A stretch of DNA of 64,000 bases from Heterodera schachtii. Its lineage: Eukaryota; Nematoda; Chromadorea; Rhabditida; Heteroderidae. A program made the position numbers and the translations under genes. Shown in pieces: positions 13,149 through 23,249 of this stretch. The first letter of the stretch is position 1; every line of letters starts with the position of its first letter. Location of the stretch: contig SIJG01000015.1 of assembly GCA_023374025.1 (NCBI GenBank), positions 822,262 through 886,261 on the forward strand, read 5' to 3'. The notes under the pieces were generated by a model, which saw nothing but the letters and a program-made list of their open reading frames with translations, was not told the DNA's origin and did not search any database.

Positions 13149-13649
13149 GCCCCCCTCCCATCCGGTACCTCTTCATTAAAGCCCCTCCGGGGATTTGATG
13201 ACGGATCTTTGCTCCTCTTCCGTCCGTTCCTCCTCGGCCGCCCATCTCTTCCCATGACCCCGGATTATCCTGAAGAGGTTCCTCTCATTTTTTCCGCTGC
13301 CACAAATGGCATTTTTGAAGTGACTTCATTGATGGCGGTGCCGAAAATGCACCAAAAAAGGATTCCCTTTGAAGTTTGCCGCCGCCGCCCCTCTTCCCCT
13401 CGGGGGGTTTTTCTGTGTGTGTGCCTAACCGTCCCATCGCCGACAGATCGGTACAATTAATACACCCACACACACACACAAATCCACCATCATCCATCAA
13501 AGCATTATCTTTTTCTTTTTTACGGATTAATTCGGCATGGCCACCGAATTTTGGGCGACCATTTGGTGGAGGGCACAAATGGTTATGCAAACAATGGGGG
13601 AAGAGGATGGAGGGGAAATTTTCTGGAAAATTTAATTTTAGGGGTTGGT

Positions 13650-13845
13650 CATCATTTTTTAATTGGCCGGGAAATTCTGAGGAAAATTTTGCGGGTTATA
13701 ATTAGAAAATGATCAAAGAAATTTGGGAAAAGGGAATGATGTAAATGAATATAATGAAAATACTGACGAAAATAAATGGCATTGGCACAATTAATGGCAT
13801 TTTTGGCATTTGTAAAGCGTGGGAGAAAACATAATTGTGTAACAA
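13650..13845 (+). repeat. Dispersed repeat, copy 1 (copy 2 at 32645-32840)
   Basis: Shared landmarks in order with 32645-32840 are AATGATCAAAGAAATTTG, GTAAATGAATATAA, AAATAAATGGCATTG, TTAATGGCATTT and GGCATTTGTAAAGCGTGG. Both copies are in the same orientation and noncoding. Confidence 0.75.
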
Positions 13846-13884
13846 TACAACACATTTTTATTAAAATAGATAAAACATATGTTT

Positions 13885-14880
13885 ACGTCTGTGTCCATTG
13901 TCTGAAATTAGCCTATTTATGGTGGAAAAAATTCTGAGAATTTAGATACTAAGGTGACTAATACATGAATTTACGGAAAAAGTTTTCTAAATTTAACTAT
14001 ATGGGGATAAAATACCAAATTTTTACTTAGAATTGATTTAAATATAAGAAATTGGTGGATGATTGGGTCAAATGGTATTACTCAAAAACCATCAAAATGG
14101 GCGTTACTCAAAAAAACCAAAATTTGCCTATAACTTTGCTCAAAGTTATGACCAATAATATTTGAATAACCTCCTCTGGCCATAACTTTTTGAAAGTCAA
14201 CCGAAATTTTTGAAATTTTGTGGGCTAATAGAGAACATAGTGATCTAGAATGAATTAACAAAAATTTTACGAATTGTATTCATTGTCTGAAATTAGCCTA
14301 TTTATGGTGGAAAAAATTCAGAGGATTTAGATAATAAGGTGATTAATGCAGGAATTTACGAAAAAACTTTTCTAAAATTAACTACAATCATAGTCATAGG
14401 TTTAGCATAATTTATTTTTTGAAATTAAATTTTCATTGTAGCGGTTAGAAAGGCCCAAATTGGGATTTAAAGGTCATAAGCAATTCTGTAGCATTTTTAA
14501 TTGGGCTTTCCAATAATACCAAACATGAAGGTAAAGCATCCGATGTTACTGGTTGGGAGTTAGTTGAAATCCATTCACCCCAATTTTTAGGTGGGTCATA
14601 AGTTTTAGCATAAAAGTTTATTTTTAAAAAGCTCAGAATTTTGCGGGACAAAAATTCTGAAAAAATTCATACTTACATAAAATTTGATGCTGATCAACAA
14701 GTCTTTTACAGCAACTTAACCAGCAGATCACTCTTTCATGGTGATCTGAATACCCCAAAATACACTGAAAATCGGGGAAATTCTCAAAAAATATAAGGGG
14801 ATAAAATTCAAATTTTTATTTAGAGTTGAAAATGTAAGAAATTAGTGGAGGATTGGGACAAAATTCTTTAGCCTAAAAAC
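13885..14880 (+). repeat. Local direct repeats
   Basis: A block at 13897-14060 is repeated in two separated pieces. The pieces are 14279-14395 (sharing CATTGTCTGAAATTAGCC and TATTTATGGTGGAAAAAATT) and 14793-14880 (sharing AAATTTTTA, AAGAAATT, GTGGA and GATTGGG). No gene is visible. Confidence 0.7.
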
Positions 14881-15775
14881 GAGCACTTTTTTCAAAAATG
14901 AAAGTTTGCTGGTATAAGATTTTAATTTTATTTCCAATTTTGGCTTTGGCGTCCGTCATTTACATTAAATTATTACAAAAAGAAAAAAATTTTTTTTTTT
15001 TTTTTGTAAAACTATGGCCTTCATGGGTGTCAAATTTCTGGAAAATTGGCTTTTGCCACTTTTTGTCGCATCATCCAAAATGTTTTTTGGCACCAGCAAC
15101 AACAACAATGGCAAGGCTCGGCGAGAGTGGGCAATAGTTTGGCACACTGCGGGAGTCGAGCCGTGCCGTTGTGGACAAACAGTCCTGCGAATATTGGCAC
15201 AACAGTATCGGCACACACATAATAATGAATGAATGGAGGAAAAGTGTCCCTCCCACCCCTCGGAGGATCTCTTAGCTTGAAAAAGGATCTTCTGCTGCCC
15301 TCAAAACAACAACTTTTTGGCTTTTGGTGCAGAAGAAAAGGAAGTGAAAGCAAATAATATGGACAAAATGCCAACGGTGGGTAAAAAATGGAAAAACAAA
15401 ATTTAAAAGTGCCAAAGATGGGAAATTGCATTGCACCAAGCCGAGAAATTGTCGATTGTTCAAAACAGTGAAATAAAGAACAAAAAAAACACCTATTAAA
15501 ATTAAATTGTGTTAATGAAAATGCACCAGTCATACGGTATATTTAAAAATGTGGTACGGTAGAGTGCAGCCCACACCACGGCCAATTTCATGAGTTCTTT
15601 CATGGCATGCAAATAAAAATGCCAAAAAGCGGTACATAATTTTAAAACATCATAACATCGCAAATTCATCCTATTTTCTCCACTTAAGGGAAAATTGTGG
15701 GCACAGTAAAAGCTGTTTTAAATTAACTATTTTTTGCCGCACATTTTGGCATTAAAATTGCCAAAAATAATCAAA
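14881..15775. other. No gene supported
   Basis: A long minus-strand open frame (15030-15533) has no start context, no domain and a composition rich in Phe, Cys and Pro, so I do not call it. The rest is AT-rich. Confidence 0.5.
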
Positions 15776-15779
15776 ATAA

Positions 15780-15900
15780 GATGCAAAAGGCATCAAAATT
15801 ATTAATTTTTGTCAAACGAAAAATTCTCGAGAAAAAACTTTGGCGCCTTAAAAACCAAGCTTACTTAAGTTTAAAATTCAAACGTTAAACAGCTAACAGC
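15780..15900. repeat. Outer end of large inverted duplication (left)
   Basis: Read in reverse complement, this matches 59410-59525. Shared landmarks are TTAAACTTAAGTAAGCTTGG, GGCGCCAAAG/AGCGCCAAAG, TTTTTTCTCGAGAATTTTTC and a TTGACAAAAATT-like segment. It is the outermost matching block of the mirrored arms that I can see. Confidence 0.75.
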
Positions 15901-16425
15901 TATGAGCTTATCCCTTTCTTCGAAGTGCCGCCAATGCCCATTGTGTGCCGGGTATGAGTGTGGGATATGGCTTTGGCATTAGATGGTTATGCCCCCGGGG
16001 GCGGGAATGGGAGAGGTAATAAGGGTGAGGTAATAAGGACTTTAATGGGTGGGGAATGATTGCTGGCTTGCTGGCGGGTGCAAAATTAAATCCATCTGGC
16101 CGGCGACAAGGGGCTGGCACTAATTTCTAGGGCCGACAAAATCCACCCGGCAGCCCGTCAGCGGGCGGCCAAGTGCCATGGCCGAATGGCCCCGGAGGGG
16201 TGGGCGGCCAAGCCGTGGCATATCCAATCCAATCCACACGACTCACACCACACCTATAACCTACAAATTAACACCGGATTTCCCGGGCAACCGCAATGAG
16301 AATGCGGAGACACGATAAGGAAGGGCCCGGGACCAGCCAACCGGCGCTGGCAGCAACAACGGCACAATGCTTGGACAGTGCCGCCAAAGCCACGAGACCA
16401 ACTCCAGCCAGCCGATTGCTGCTTA
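15901..16425. other. No gene seen; GC-rich transition
   Basis: A GC-rich noncoding stretch with several CCGGC/GGCCG clusters and no convincing exon. It has no mirrored counterpart in the right arm, so it was probably inserted or lost after duplication. Confidence 0.5.
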
Positions 16426-16429
16426 CTCA

Positions 16430-17595
16430 TATCGGCACGGCACTTTTGCCCGGGTTGGGTGCTGGCTGCGCTTCCTTCTCGCGCACTTTTGCTTAGGATA
16501 TGTCCCCGTCCGTCCGCCCTCCCCCCCCCCCCCCCCCCCCGCCCCCTCCACGAAAAGCGGATGCCAGCCCAGCAACAAAGTGCCACCCACTCAATCGGCC
16601 CATGGGATAAGTTTGTGTACCAGAATTGGAGTCAGTCGCGACTCATACACACGCAGGCACCATCAAAAATGCATTGTGCTTTCGGCACAAATTCCCGGCA
16701 TCACCACTGACTGGTTCCTCGAGAGTCCTTCGTCTCTTTGGTGCCCTTATTTGTTTGGTGCTAATTATCCCCCTCCGCCGGCAGTGCGCTAAAGTTGTCC
16801 CGTCCGCCGTCCGTGTCCTACAGGTACACCCCCCCCCCCCAATGTTTGGTGAATTTTGTCGTAATTTGCCCCTCCGGGCATTAATTTGTCTGTCCCTTTG
16901 TGTGTGCCATGCCGTCCCGTCCGTCTGTTGGTGGTTGCCGTGCACAGCAATTCCTTCCCAGCGCTTCCAACCAAATTGGCAACACCGGAGGAGGGCACAA
17001 AGTTTTAATTATATTTGGCACTTTAACCACCTGTTGTTAGTGCCGTTCTGTTAAGCCGCCGGAATGGTTGGATTGTCGAAGGAGCGGCGACAAGCAGCTG
17101 TTTATAACAGTGCAATTCTGCGAATGCCAAAAAAAGATTGTTCTTTCTGTTCGTTTACGTATGCATTTCCTGGCATTCGGCAACATATGACCAGAGCGGC
17201 GAATTCAGTACCACTGGGCTATGAGAATCGAGAATAGTATTGCCTTTTTTGAGCCCTTGGAAATTCCGAAGGTACCTTCAACCTCGGGCAAGTTTGGGAA
17301 ACATAATTTTAATTCGTAAATTTTTTTTTTTGCCTAACCTATCCCAGCCCAGATCCGTGAGCCTTATCAGCCTATCTACCTATAGAGAAACTTTTTCATT
17401 GTCCATGCCAAATTTGTGGTCTTTGTGGATGGATACGGTATCATTTATGCCCTTCTGGAATGGGCACAATGGATGAGTGCCAAGAATGATGAATGTGTGG
17501 GGGTGGGTGGTACAGCCAATGCGAGTGTTTCCCGTCGGTGGCATTTGGCCGGCTGGCGGACGCCACGCCCCACCCAGCGCCGGTGGGGCAAAAAA
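16430..17595 (+). repeat. Compound dispersed repeat (copy 1)
   Basis: The modules recur at 29600-30200, 34410-35280 and (inverted) 55780-56430. Landmarks include ATTGTGCTTTCGGCACAAAT, TTTGGTGCCCTTATTTGTTT, TTCAACCTCGGGCAAGTTTG, TTTGTGGATGGATACG and AATGCGAGTGTTTCC. A plus-strand frame conserves the peptide phrase NASVSGYGTSAGWRTP in several copies, so the repeat may derive from a gene, but every copy has stops. A 20-base C run lies at 16521-16540. Confidence 0.7.
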
Positions 17596-17649
17596 AGTGA
17601 GGAATTAAGCCCAAAAAATGGAAAAATTAGAACATTTGAATATAAATTT

Positions 17650-17940
17650 AATAAGGACTTCTTTGATAAAATTTTGATTTTAATTCTGAAGTATTTTATA
17701 ATTACATATAATATTTTAAATTGATTTTACCATTAAAAAAAAGAGAGAAATAACAAATTAAAAGAAAAATTAATTTCTTAAATTTTTCAAGAATCCAATT
17801 ATTCCGGATATAAATAACAATTTTGAAAATTAAAATACAGACAAAAAAATGCAACAGTATACCAATGCTAATAGTCCAGGATTCTTAGACTGATCTCGAT
17901 CATTGTCTCGGTTCCGATCAGTCTTAATGAAATAGAAAAA
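17650..17940. repeat. Inverted-duplication arm, flank of copy A
   Basis: The reverse complement matches 58815-59120. Shared landmarks are AGACTGATC, AATCCTGGACTATTAGCATT, GGTATACTGTTGCATTTTTT, TTATTTCTCTCTTTTTTT and AATGGTAAAATCAATTTAAA. Noncoding. Confidence 0.85.
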
Positions 17941-17941
17941 T

Positions 17942-18378
17942 TTATAAAAGTTTATATTTCCATTCTTTTAGGGTTGTTATTGAGATTTTCAACAATCCAG
18001 CAATTTCTTTATCACTCAAAGACGGATTTGCTTTCTTCATTTTCAAATAAACAGTCATTTTGCTCATTTTTTCTTCATTAGAATATCCTAAAACATTAAA
18101 AATTAAAATTAAAAAATAAAATAAAATAAAATTTACTTTTGCTTATTTCAATGCCAAATTCCTTTTTCCATTTTCTTAATGTTGTTTCATCAATGCCGAA
18201 TTTTTTTGTGAATTGCTTCTGTTTTCCATTTTTGTACTTTCTTTTAAATTCATCAATTTGCTCAATAAATTCCTGTTTTTTCTTTTCATAATAATTCTTT
18301 TCATTTTTCTTACTTTTCTTTATTTTTAATTCTTTTTTCCATTTGTAAATTTTGCTTCGGTTAATTCCAAATTTTTCA
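17942..18378 (-). pseudogene. Multi-HTH family, copy A (5'-truncated)
   Basis: This is the C-terminal part of the window's secreted multi-HTH family. Exon 1 sequence runs from 18378 down to 18137 and encodes the end of HTH unit 1 (GINRSKIYKWKK) and the whole of unit 2 (QKQFTKKFGIDETTLRKWKK). A GT donor follows AGCAAAA, and a 49-bp intron leads to exon 2 (18087-17942), which encodes unit 3 (KANPSLSDKEIAGLLKI) and a TAA stop. What remains is open. The signal peptide, FAEIFGQGW region and start of unit 1 are absent: at 18380 the sequence switches to upstream-flank material in the opposite sense. It mirrors copy R at 58278-58813, which is also truncated. Confidence 0.8.
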
Positions 18379-18379
18379 T

Positions 18380-18797
18380 GGTCAAATATTTTTCATCAAA
18401 AATTGGCCCACAAAAAAATTGGCCAAAATCTTTTCTTTTCATTTTACGCAAAATATTAAAAGAAGATTTTATAGGTTCAATTATTTATAAATAAAAAAAT
18501 AAAGCCCGTTTTCCTAGAAAACAACAATATTATAATAAATAATTTTTTTATTGAAAAAAAAATGCAAAAAAAACGGAAAATTTGGCAAAAATCAATCTTT
18601 CAACAGAAAAGAAAAATATCAGATTTTATAAAAGATTTTTTTGATAATTGTTCAAATAATATTAAATAATATAATTACATAAAAATATTAATTTCCTGGC
18701 CTTCTTTGATTTTTTTAAGAAATTTTGCATTTATTTAATTTGAATGCTCAGAGTTTTATTGCATATAATTTCATTAGAATCAGAAAAACTAAGAGAA
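18380..18797 (+). repeat. Orphan class-II upstream flank
   Basis: It matches, in the same orientation, the flank upstream of copy N (52277-52690), and in reverse the flanks of copies G and I (37450-37870, 40980-41370). Landmarks are CAAATATTTTTCATCAAAAA, GATTTTATAGGTTCAATTAT, TTTCAACAGAAAAGAAAAAT and AATGCTCAGAGTTTTATTGC. No gene follows: the match ends at 18797 and the 3' flank of copy B begins. This marks a rearrangement junction. Confidence 0.8.
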
Positions 18798-18874
18798 TGG
18801 GAAAGGCACAGATAAAAGGGGAAAAGCAAATAAAGCACAATAATTCATCAGCTAATAACAAAAATAAGAAAAAT

Positions 18875-19643
18875 TTATAAAAGTGTTTCTTTCCATCTAT
18901 TTAGAGTTGCTAATGAGATTTTCAAAAATTCAGCAATTTCTTTATCACTCAAAGATGGATTTTCTTTCTTTATTTTATAATATTCATTCATCTTGGTCAT
19001 TTTTTGTTCATTCGAATGAATTCCTAAAAAGGATAATTTAATTAATGGTAAAATAAAATTAGAATTAACCGTTGCTAAATTTTATTCCAAATTCCTTTTT
19101 CCATTTTCTTAATGTTTCTTTGCCAATGCCCAATTCTTTCGCAAATTGTTTCTGTGTTCCTTTTTTAGACATTCTTTTAAATTCATCAATTCGTGCAATA
19201 AATTCCTGCTTTTTCATTTCATAATAATTCTTTTCATAAATTCCAAATTCTTTTTTCCATTTATAAATTTTCGGTCGACTAATCCCCAATTTTTTGGCAA
19301 TTTTTTGTTCAATTTTGTTTCTGTTTTTATCCGAATATTTCCCTCTTTTCTTAATTCCTTTTTTAATTGCGTGAAATTTATGAATAATTTCACATTTTTG
19401 CTGATCATTGAATTTATCGTTGTTCTGATTATTCTGATCATTGTCAATTAAATCCTCCAAATTTAATTCATTTTGATCATTTTGCCAATTTGAATTTTGA
19501 TCAATTTCCCATCCTTGGCCAAATATTTCAGCAAAAATCGGCAGAGTTTTTGTTTTCTTTTCACACAAATTATTAAAAGACAAAACTATATCAGTTGAAT
19601 CAATTATCAATAATAACACAAAAATTAAAATAACAAATGTCAT
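18875..19643 (-). CDS. Secreted multi-HTH family protein, copy B (intact)
   Basis: Two exons, complement(join(18875..19023,19070..19643)), with a 46-bp GT..AG intron in phase 1, give 240 residues. Residues 1-22 form a hydrophobic signal peptide (MTFVILIFVLLLIIDS). FAEIFGQGW follows at about residue 37, then an Asn/Gln/Asp-rich linker. HTH unit 1 contains KKLGISRPKIYKWKK, unit 2 contains AKELGIGKETLRKWKK, and unit 3, encoded by exon 2, contains KENPSLSDKEIAEFLKI. The start is the only ATG that gives a signal peptide and has counterparts in paralogues. Without splicing, the frame stops three residues into the intron. HTH units of this type are known from DNA-binding and transposase-like proteins; secretion together with DNA binding is inference. 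Its mirror copy L (49766-50519) is broken. Confidence 0.8.
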
Positions 19644-19734
19644 CTTAAAAATTTAATAAAAATTAATTTTTGATTTCAAATCATTTAAATATTTTTAAAA
19701 AAAGCATTAATAACGAATTTTTAACGAATATTAT

Positions 19735-19830
19735 TTGATTTTACGTAAATATATAAAAAAGAAAGGCCAATAATTTGCCATTTAATAATGAAAAAAAACA
19801 TCATCAGTAGAGTAGAAAAATTATGCAAGA
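19735..19830 (-). promoter_or_regulatory. Class-I upstream module of copy B
   Basis: Conserved about 90-190 bp upstream of the ATG in copies B, D, F, L, O and Q. Read toward the gene it shows TCTACT, TGATGATG, AATGGCAAAT, GGC(C/A)TTTC and TTACGTAAAATCAAAT. Conservation of an AT-rich noncoding block across divergent copies suggests a co-duplicated promoter, though shared ancestry alone could explain it. Confidence 0.5.
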
Positions 19831-19885
19831 AATAAAATATTCAATTTAGTGATAATGAATTAATATTAAAAATTAAATTAAACTT

Positions 19886-20052
19886 ACTTTTGTTAAATTT
19901 TATGTCCAATTTTTTTCCAACGATATAATGTTTTTTGGTTAATGCCCAACTCTTTTGCGAATTGCTTCTGTGTTCCATTCTTAGACACGCATTTTTGCTG
20001 ATTATTGAAGTGTTCTTTGTTCTGATCATTGCCAATTGAATCTTCTAAATTT
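19886..20052 (-). pseudogene. Multi-HTH family, copy C (internal deletion)
   Basis: A remnant joins the linker (LEDSIGNDQN-like, ending at the QQKC position) directly to HTH unit 2 (NGTQKQFAKELGINQKTLYR). The whole of HTH unit 1 is deleted. The N-terminal half is replaced by the ORF1-like repeat at 20053, and exon 2 is missing. A GTAAGT-like donor remains at the 3' side. Mirrored by copy K (47676-47825) with the same deletion, so the chimera predates the inverted duplication. Confidence 0.8.
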
Positions 20053-20460
20053 AAATGAAGAAATTGTTAGAGGTATTGCAGAACTCTCTTTTTAAAAGAT
20101 GGGGGCATTGTTTTTCAAGGAATTGCGCTTGGCGGATACATTGGTTTAAAAGTTCATTTATGGTGATGTCAATCTGCGACTTGGTTGTGTTTTCATCAGC
20201 CTTCTTGGCAACCCGCTCCGATGGTTTGTCCCCGGCCGGTTCGGGCAGGCCTTGCACCACAACACTCGGCGCCGTTCGTTGTCTTGTATGGCCTCCTGGA
20301 TCATTTTTTGTTGTGTGTAGATGGTTTTGCTCCGAAATGACGGCCTATTGTTGCTGAACCTCCTGCACAAGTTCCACCCAGATTTGAAGAAGAAGTTTGG
20401 TGGTCGAGGTCGGCACTGTTGTTGTCGATTTGTTGGGAAATCACCGCAAGTTAAGTCATT
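20053..20460 (-). pseudogene. Retroelement ORF1-like fragment (left)
   Basis: A minus-strand fragment encodes, in two frames, a Gln-rich N-terminal segment, an NERRR motif, then VQGLPEPAGDKPSERVAKKA. The latter resembles ERRRxxVVxGLPE-type segments that I associate with nematode retroelement ORF1/gag-like proteins (recollection, not searched). Frames change after NERRR. Mirrored at 47293-47672. Confidence 0.45.
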
Positions 20461-20815
20461 GAGAGTGGTGTAGTGGTAGTCTGAAGTAGTCTTTTTTGAG
20501 GCGTTGTCTGATATTTTTTTTAGTTTTAATAGCTGTTTTTTATATTTTTGTTACCTATTAGTTTTTAATTTTAAATTAATTTGACTATTTCTATTAAATA
20601 AATTTCACGCATCTCATAAAATGACGTTTAATTCAAAAAAGCAAGAAAAAATTAGAATTGTTAATTATGAAATTCTGAAGTCAAAAAGTTATACTAAATA
20701 ATATATATAAATTATTGTGTTTTTTTAAGGATTTAGAATTCTTCAAAATTTTCGAAACTTTTTTAACATTTCAAAAATTACAAACTCAGAACGAGAACGG
20801 GAGTCGGGACATTTG
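20461..20815. other. AT-rich inverted-arm sequence, no gene
   Basis: The reverse complement matches 46960-47290. Landmarks are the TTTTGAGGC phrase and AATTTATTTAATAGAAATAG. Nothing coding is visible. Confidence 0.6.
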
Positions 20816-20819
20816 TTAA

Positions 20820-21190
20820 TGAGAACTGAATTGCCGGTGCCAATAGAGCTGGATTTTGTTGACGTTAAGGACGCGCGCTTCGTATTCCTCCTTGCGTTGT
20901 TCTTTGATCATCGCTGGGCGGACGAACAGGAGGCGCTCAGGTTTTGTAAAGAACGGAGTTGAGCACGTTCGGGCTTCCATCCTCCTAGTGCCATGTGTTG
21001 TTGTGTGGGTGTTGGCATGGCCACTTTGAGCGGGCGTGGAGTTGTTCGCTTAGGGTCGTACTGGCCGAACGAAAGGCGGTGGTTGGACCGAGATTTTTGT
21101 AGCAGCTTTCCCTCCGATGGGCGAACAGGATTGCTTTTCGGGAGGCCAATGAACACCAATGTGCGTTGTTATTGCGAGATCTAAAACTCA
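20820..21190 (-). pseudogene. Retroelement ORF1-like fragment, second part
   Basis: The minus-strand frame encodes VFIGLPKSNPVRPSEGKLL and, in a second frame, RPAMIKEQRKEEYEARVLN, consistent with the C-terminal part of the same ORF1-like protein type. It is flanked by a short direct duplication (about 20700-20790 and 21262-21335, sharing TTCAAAATTTTCGAAA). The right arm lacks it, so it probably inserted in the left arm or was deleted from the right. Confidence 0.35.
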
Positions 21191-21399
21191 AACTTGAGTA
21201 ATTAAAACCGAATTGATTTTTTAACATGATTAATACATCAACAAATTCATAATAATCCAAGTATTGTGTTTTTTAAAGGATTTAGAATTTTTCAAAATTT
21301 TCGAAAACTTTTTTAACGTTTCAAAAATTAAAAAGTCAGAACGAGAATCTTATACAAATGTGGTTTTGTACTAGAATACTTAATCTGTTACAGAAGTTA

Positions 21400-21680
21400 T
21401 CTTTTAGAAATACCGTATTACTGACCTGTCCACCTCCACGGTCCTCGATCGCCGACATGCATTCCCCAGCGAGGAGCTGGGAATTTTTACAATATTAAGG
21501 ACTTAATTGTACAAAAATAGCTAAATAGTAACACTAATTTAGTTCCCCTCCAAAGTAAAAAACGAATTGGAAAATTAGTCTGATCGTGGTCTCAGATCAT
21601 CCCAGAAAGCACTCCCCAACCCCGATCCATGCCAGCCCATCCCCGGCCTCACTGTCTTCCGCATTGGGGAATAATTTTAG
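21400..21680. repeat. Inverted-arm spacer
   Basis: The reverse complement matches 46625-46880. Shared landmarks are ATGATCTGAGACCACGATCA (as reverse complement here), TTACTTTGGAGGGGAACTAA and CCTCGATC/GGATCGAGG. No gene. Confidence 0.8.
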
Positions 21681-21765
21681 CGCAAGTCGATTAATTCCCA
21701 ATTTTTTCGCAATTTTTCATTCAATTTTATTCCAATTTTTATGAGAGATTTCCCTCTTTTCTTCA
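21681..21765 (-). pseudogene. Multi-HTH family, fragment T
   Basis: A short stretch of HTH unit 1 in the minus sense: KKRGK, then a degraded NKIE-like segment, then KKLGINR by similarity. It lies downstream of the left chemoreceptor pseudogene and is mirrored by fragment U at 46531-46615, so it too predates the inverted duplication. Confidence 0.65.
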
Positions 21766-22455
21766 TACATCAATATAAAGACAGAATCAGCCAAAAAAAG
21801 TTCATTTTTTCATTTGAATTCCTTAATAGAATATTTGGCAATAAATTTAGATGTTTTTTAAAATTTGTACATATATTTTTTCGGTAACTTCGCTTCTCAT
21901 AGGCAATTGGCGAGGCCCACATTTTGAAAATCCTGAAAAAATGGATCCCCAAAAGTTCAAATAAATGTACAATTGTTTAATGCCTCTGAATTTCATTGGC
22001 AAATTCCATTGATTGGCTGAGTCCGTGCCGAAACTCTGGTAATTTGGTGAATATGTATGGTATTTTCGGGGTTTCTGTTTGAGAATTTCAATTTTTTGGC
22101 AATGATTTCGCGCAATTTTGACGAACACCACAACAATAACCTGAAAAATGAAGAAAAAAATATATATATATATTAAAAATGTGATCTTTGTTGTTTTTTT
22201 ACCAGGCTGGGATGACCAACGTGGAAAGGTCATTTATCCATGGGTTCTGGTTAAAATTTGCGAAAAAAAGGGTGTCATTTTGCTCCGATGAGATATTGAA
22301 CCATTCTTGGACATAGGAAAAGCGATTGTTGTGCTCGTCAACAAAAATTGTTGCAGTTATGTCGACAAAAAACTGAATAACTTAAAAATTAATTAAGAAT
22401 TTACAAGAAATGTAAGACAATTTTTTCTGTTTTTAAGCATTCATTAATTAATGAC

Positions 22456-23069
22456 CAGGGAACGGTTTTTAGGTTTTACCTATTTTTTTGCGGATAGCAT
22501 ATGCTGAGATAAGCGCAAAAAACACATTTTCTTCGATCAATTTTCAATTTAGAGCGACTTTTTAGCAACTATTTTCAACTATTTTCGCTTATGAAACTTT
22601 TTAACACTTCTTTTGGCTTGTGAAATTAAAAAAAACTATTTTTTCAACTATTTCTGCTTTTCAACAAAATCATTATTATGAAAAATGCAATAAAAAAACA
22701 AAAATGCACCCCTGAGAAGCGACCTAATTTTTTTCCAAAAAAATACACCCCTAAGAATCAACTTTTCAAAAAAAATTCAAAAAATACACCCTAGGAATCT
22801 ACTTTTCAAAAAACAAAAATCCTGGCCATGATTTGACGGACGATTGAAAACTTTTTTTACGCTTGAAAATCTTCAAATGTGTTTGATTTATAATTGTGCA
22901 ACCGAAAAGGATAAAGATGGGGAATTTTGACAAGTTTTTCCAATTTTTGGCAACTTTTTTAGCAACTACTTTGTCATTTTTCAGCTTTTTAGCAACTATT
23001 TTGGTAGTTTTTTAGCAACTATTTAGGTACCTATTTCGCGATTTTTAGCACCTAAAAATCCGGGCCCTG
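22456..23069. mobile_element. hAT-like MITE with 8-bp target duplication
   Basis: The 614-bp element starts CAGGGAACGGTTTTTAGGT and ends ACCTAAAAATCCGGGCCCTG, so its short terminal inverted repeats are imperfect. It is flanked by the direct 8-bp repeat TTAATGAC (22448-22455 and 23070-23077). CAGGG termini with 8-bp duplications are typical of the hAT superfamily (known). No transposase is encoded, so it is non-autonomous. The interior contains GCAACTATTTT repeats. Confidence 0.8.
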
Positions 23070-23089
23070 TTAATGACCATATGTATCGC

Positions 23090-23212
23090 CCGTGCTGCGA
23101 CATTTGAGGATTTGACATTTGAAGACCCGACATTTGAGGACCCCGACATTTGAGGACCCCGACATTTGAGGACACGACTTTTGAGGATCCGACTTTGAGG
23201 ACATACACAATT
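23090..23212 (+). repeat. Tandem CGACATTTGAGGAC array
   Basis: Seven imperfect 14-16 bp units occur between 23098 and 23205. The motif resembles the CGACATTTGCGGCG unit in the terminal repeats of the foldback element at 33197-34017. No opposite-strand partner array is seen nearby, so this could be one end of a degraded foldback element. Confidence 0.75.
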
Positions 23213-23249
23213 TCAAAAAAATAAATGGAAATTTTATTTTAACTCATTA

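Larger units (their letters stand above)
10723..13645. other. No gene seen; mixed AT-rich sequence
   Basis: Frames are short. A 72-codon plus-strand frame at 10935-11153 has no family features that I recognise and no supporting context. A G run lies at 12247-12261, and a near-direct duplication about 12840-12990 shares the phrase CTCCTCTACCGTAA. Confidence 0.5.

Noticed and set aside
15030..15533. 167-codon minus-strand frame
   Set aside because: There is no domain, no paralogue in the window and no splice context. The Phe/Cys/Pro-rich composition follows the local base pattern.
16254..16586. 110-codon minus-strand Gly/Arg-rich frame
   Set aside because: It crosses a 20-base C run and lies in a repeat whose other copies do not keep this frame.
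18380..18797. A plus-strand HTH gene following the class-II flank
   Set aside because: The flank stops at 18797 and the 3' flank of minus-strand copy B begins. No leader or coding sequence follows.
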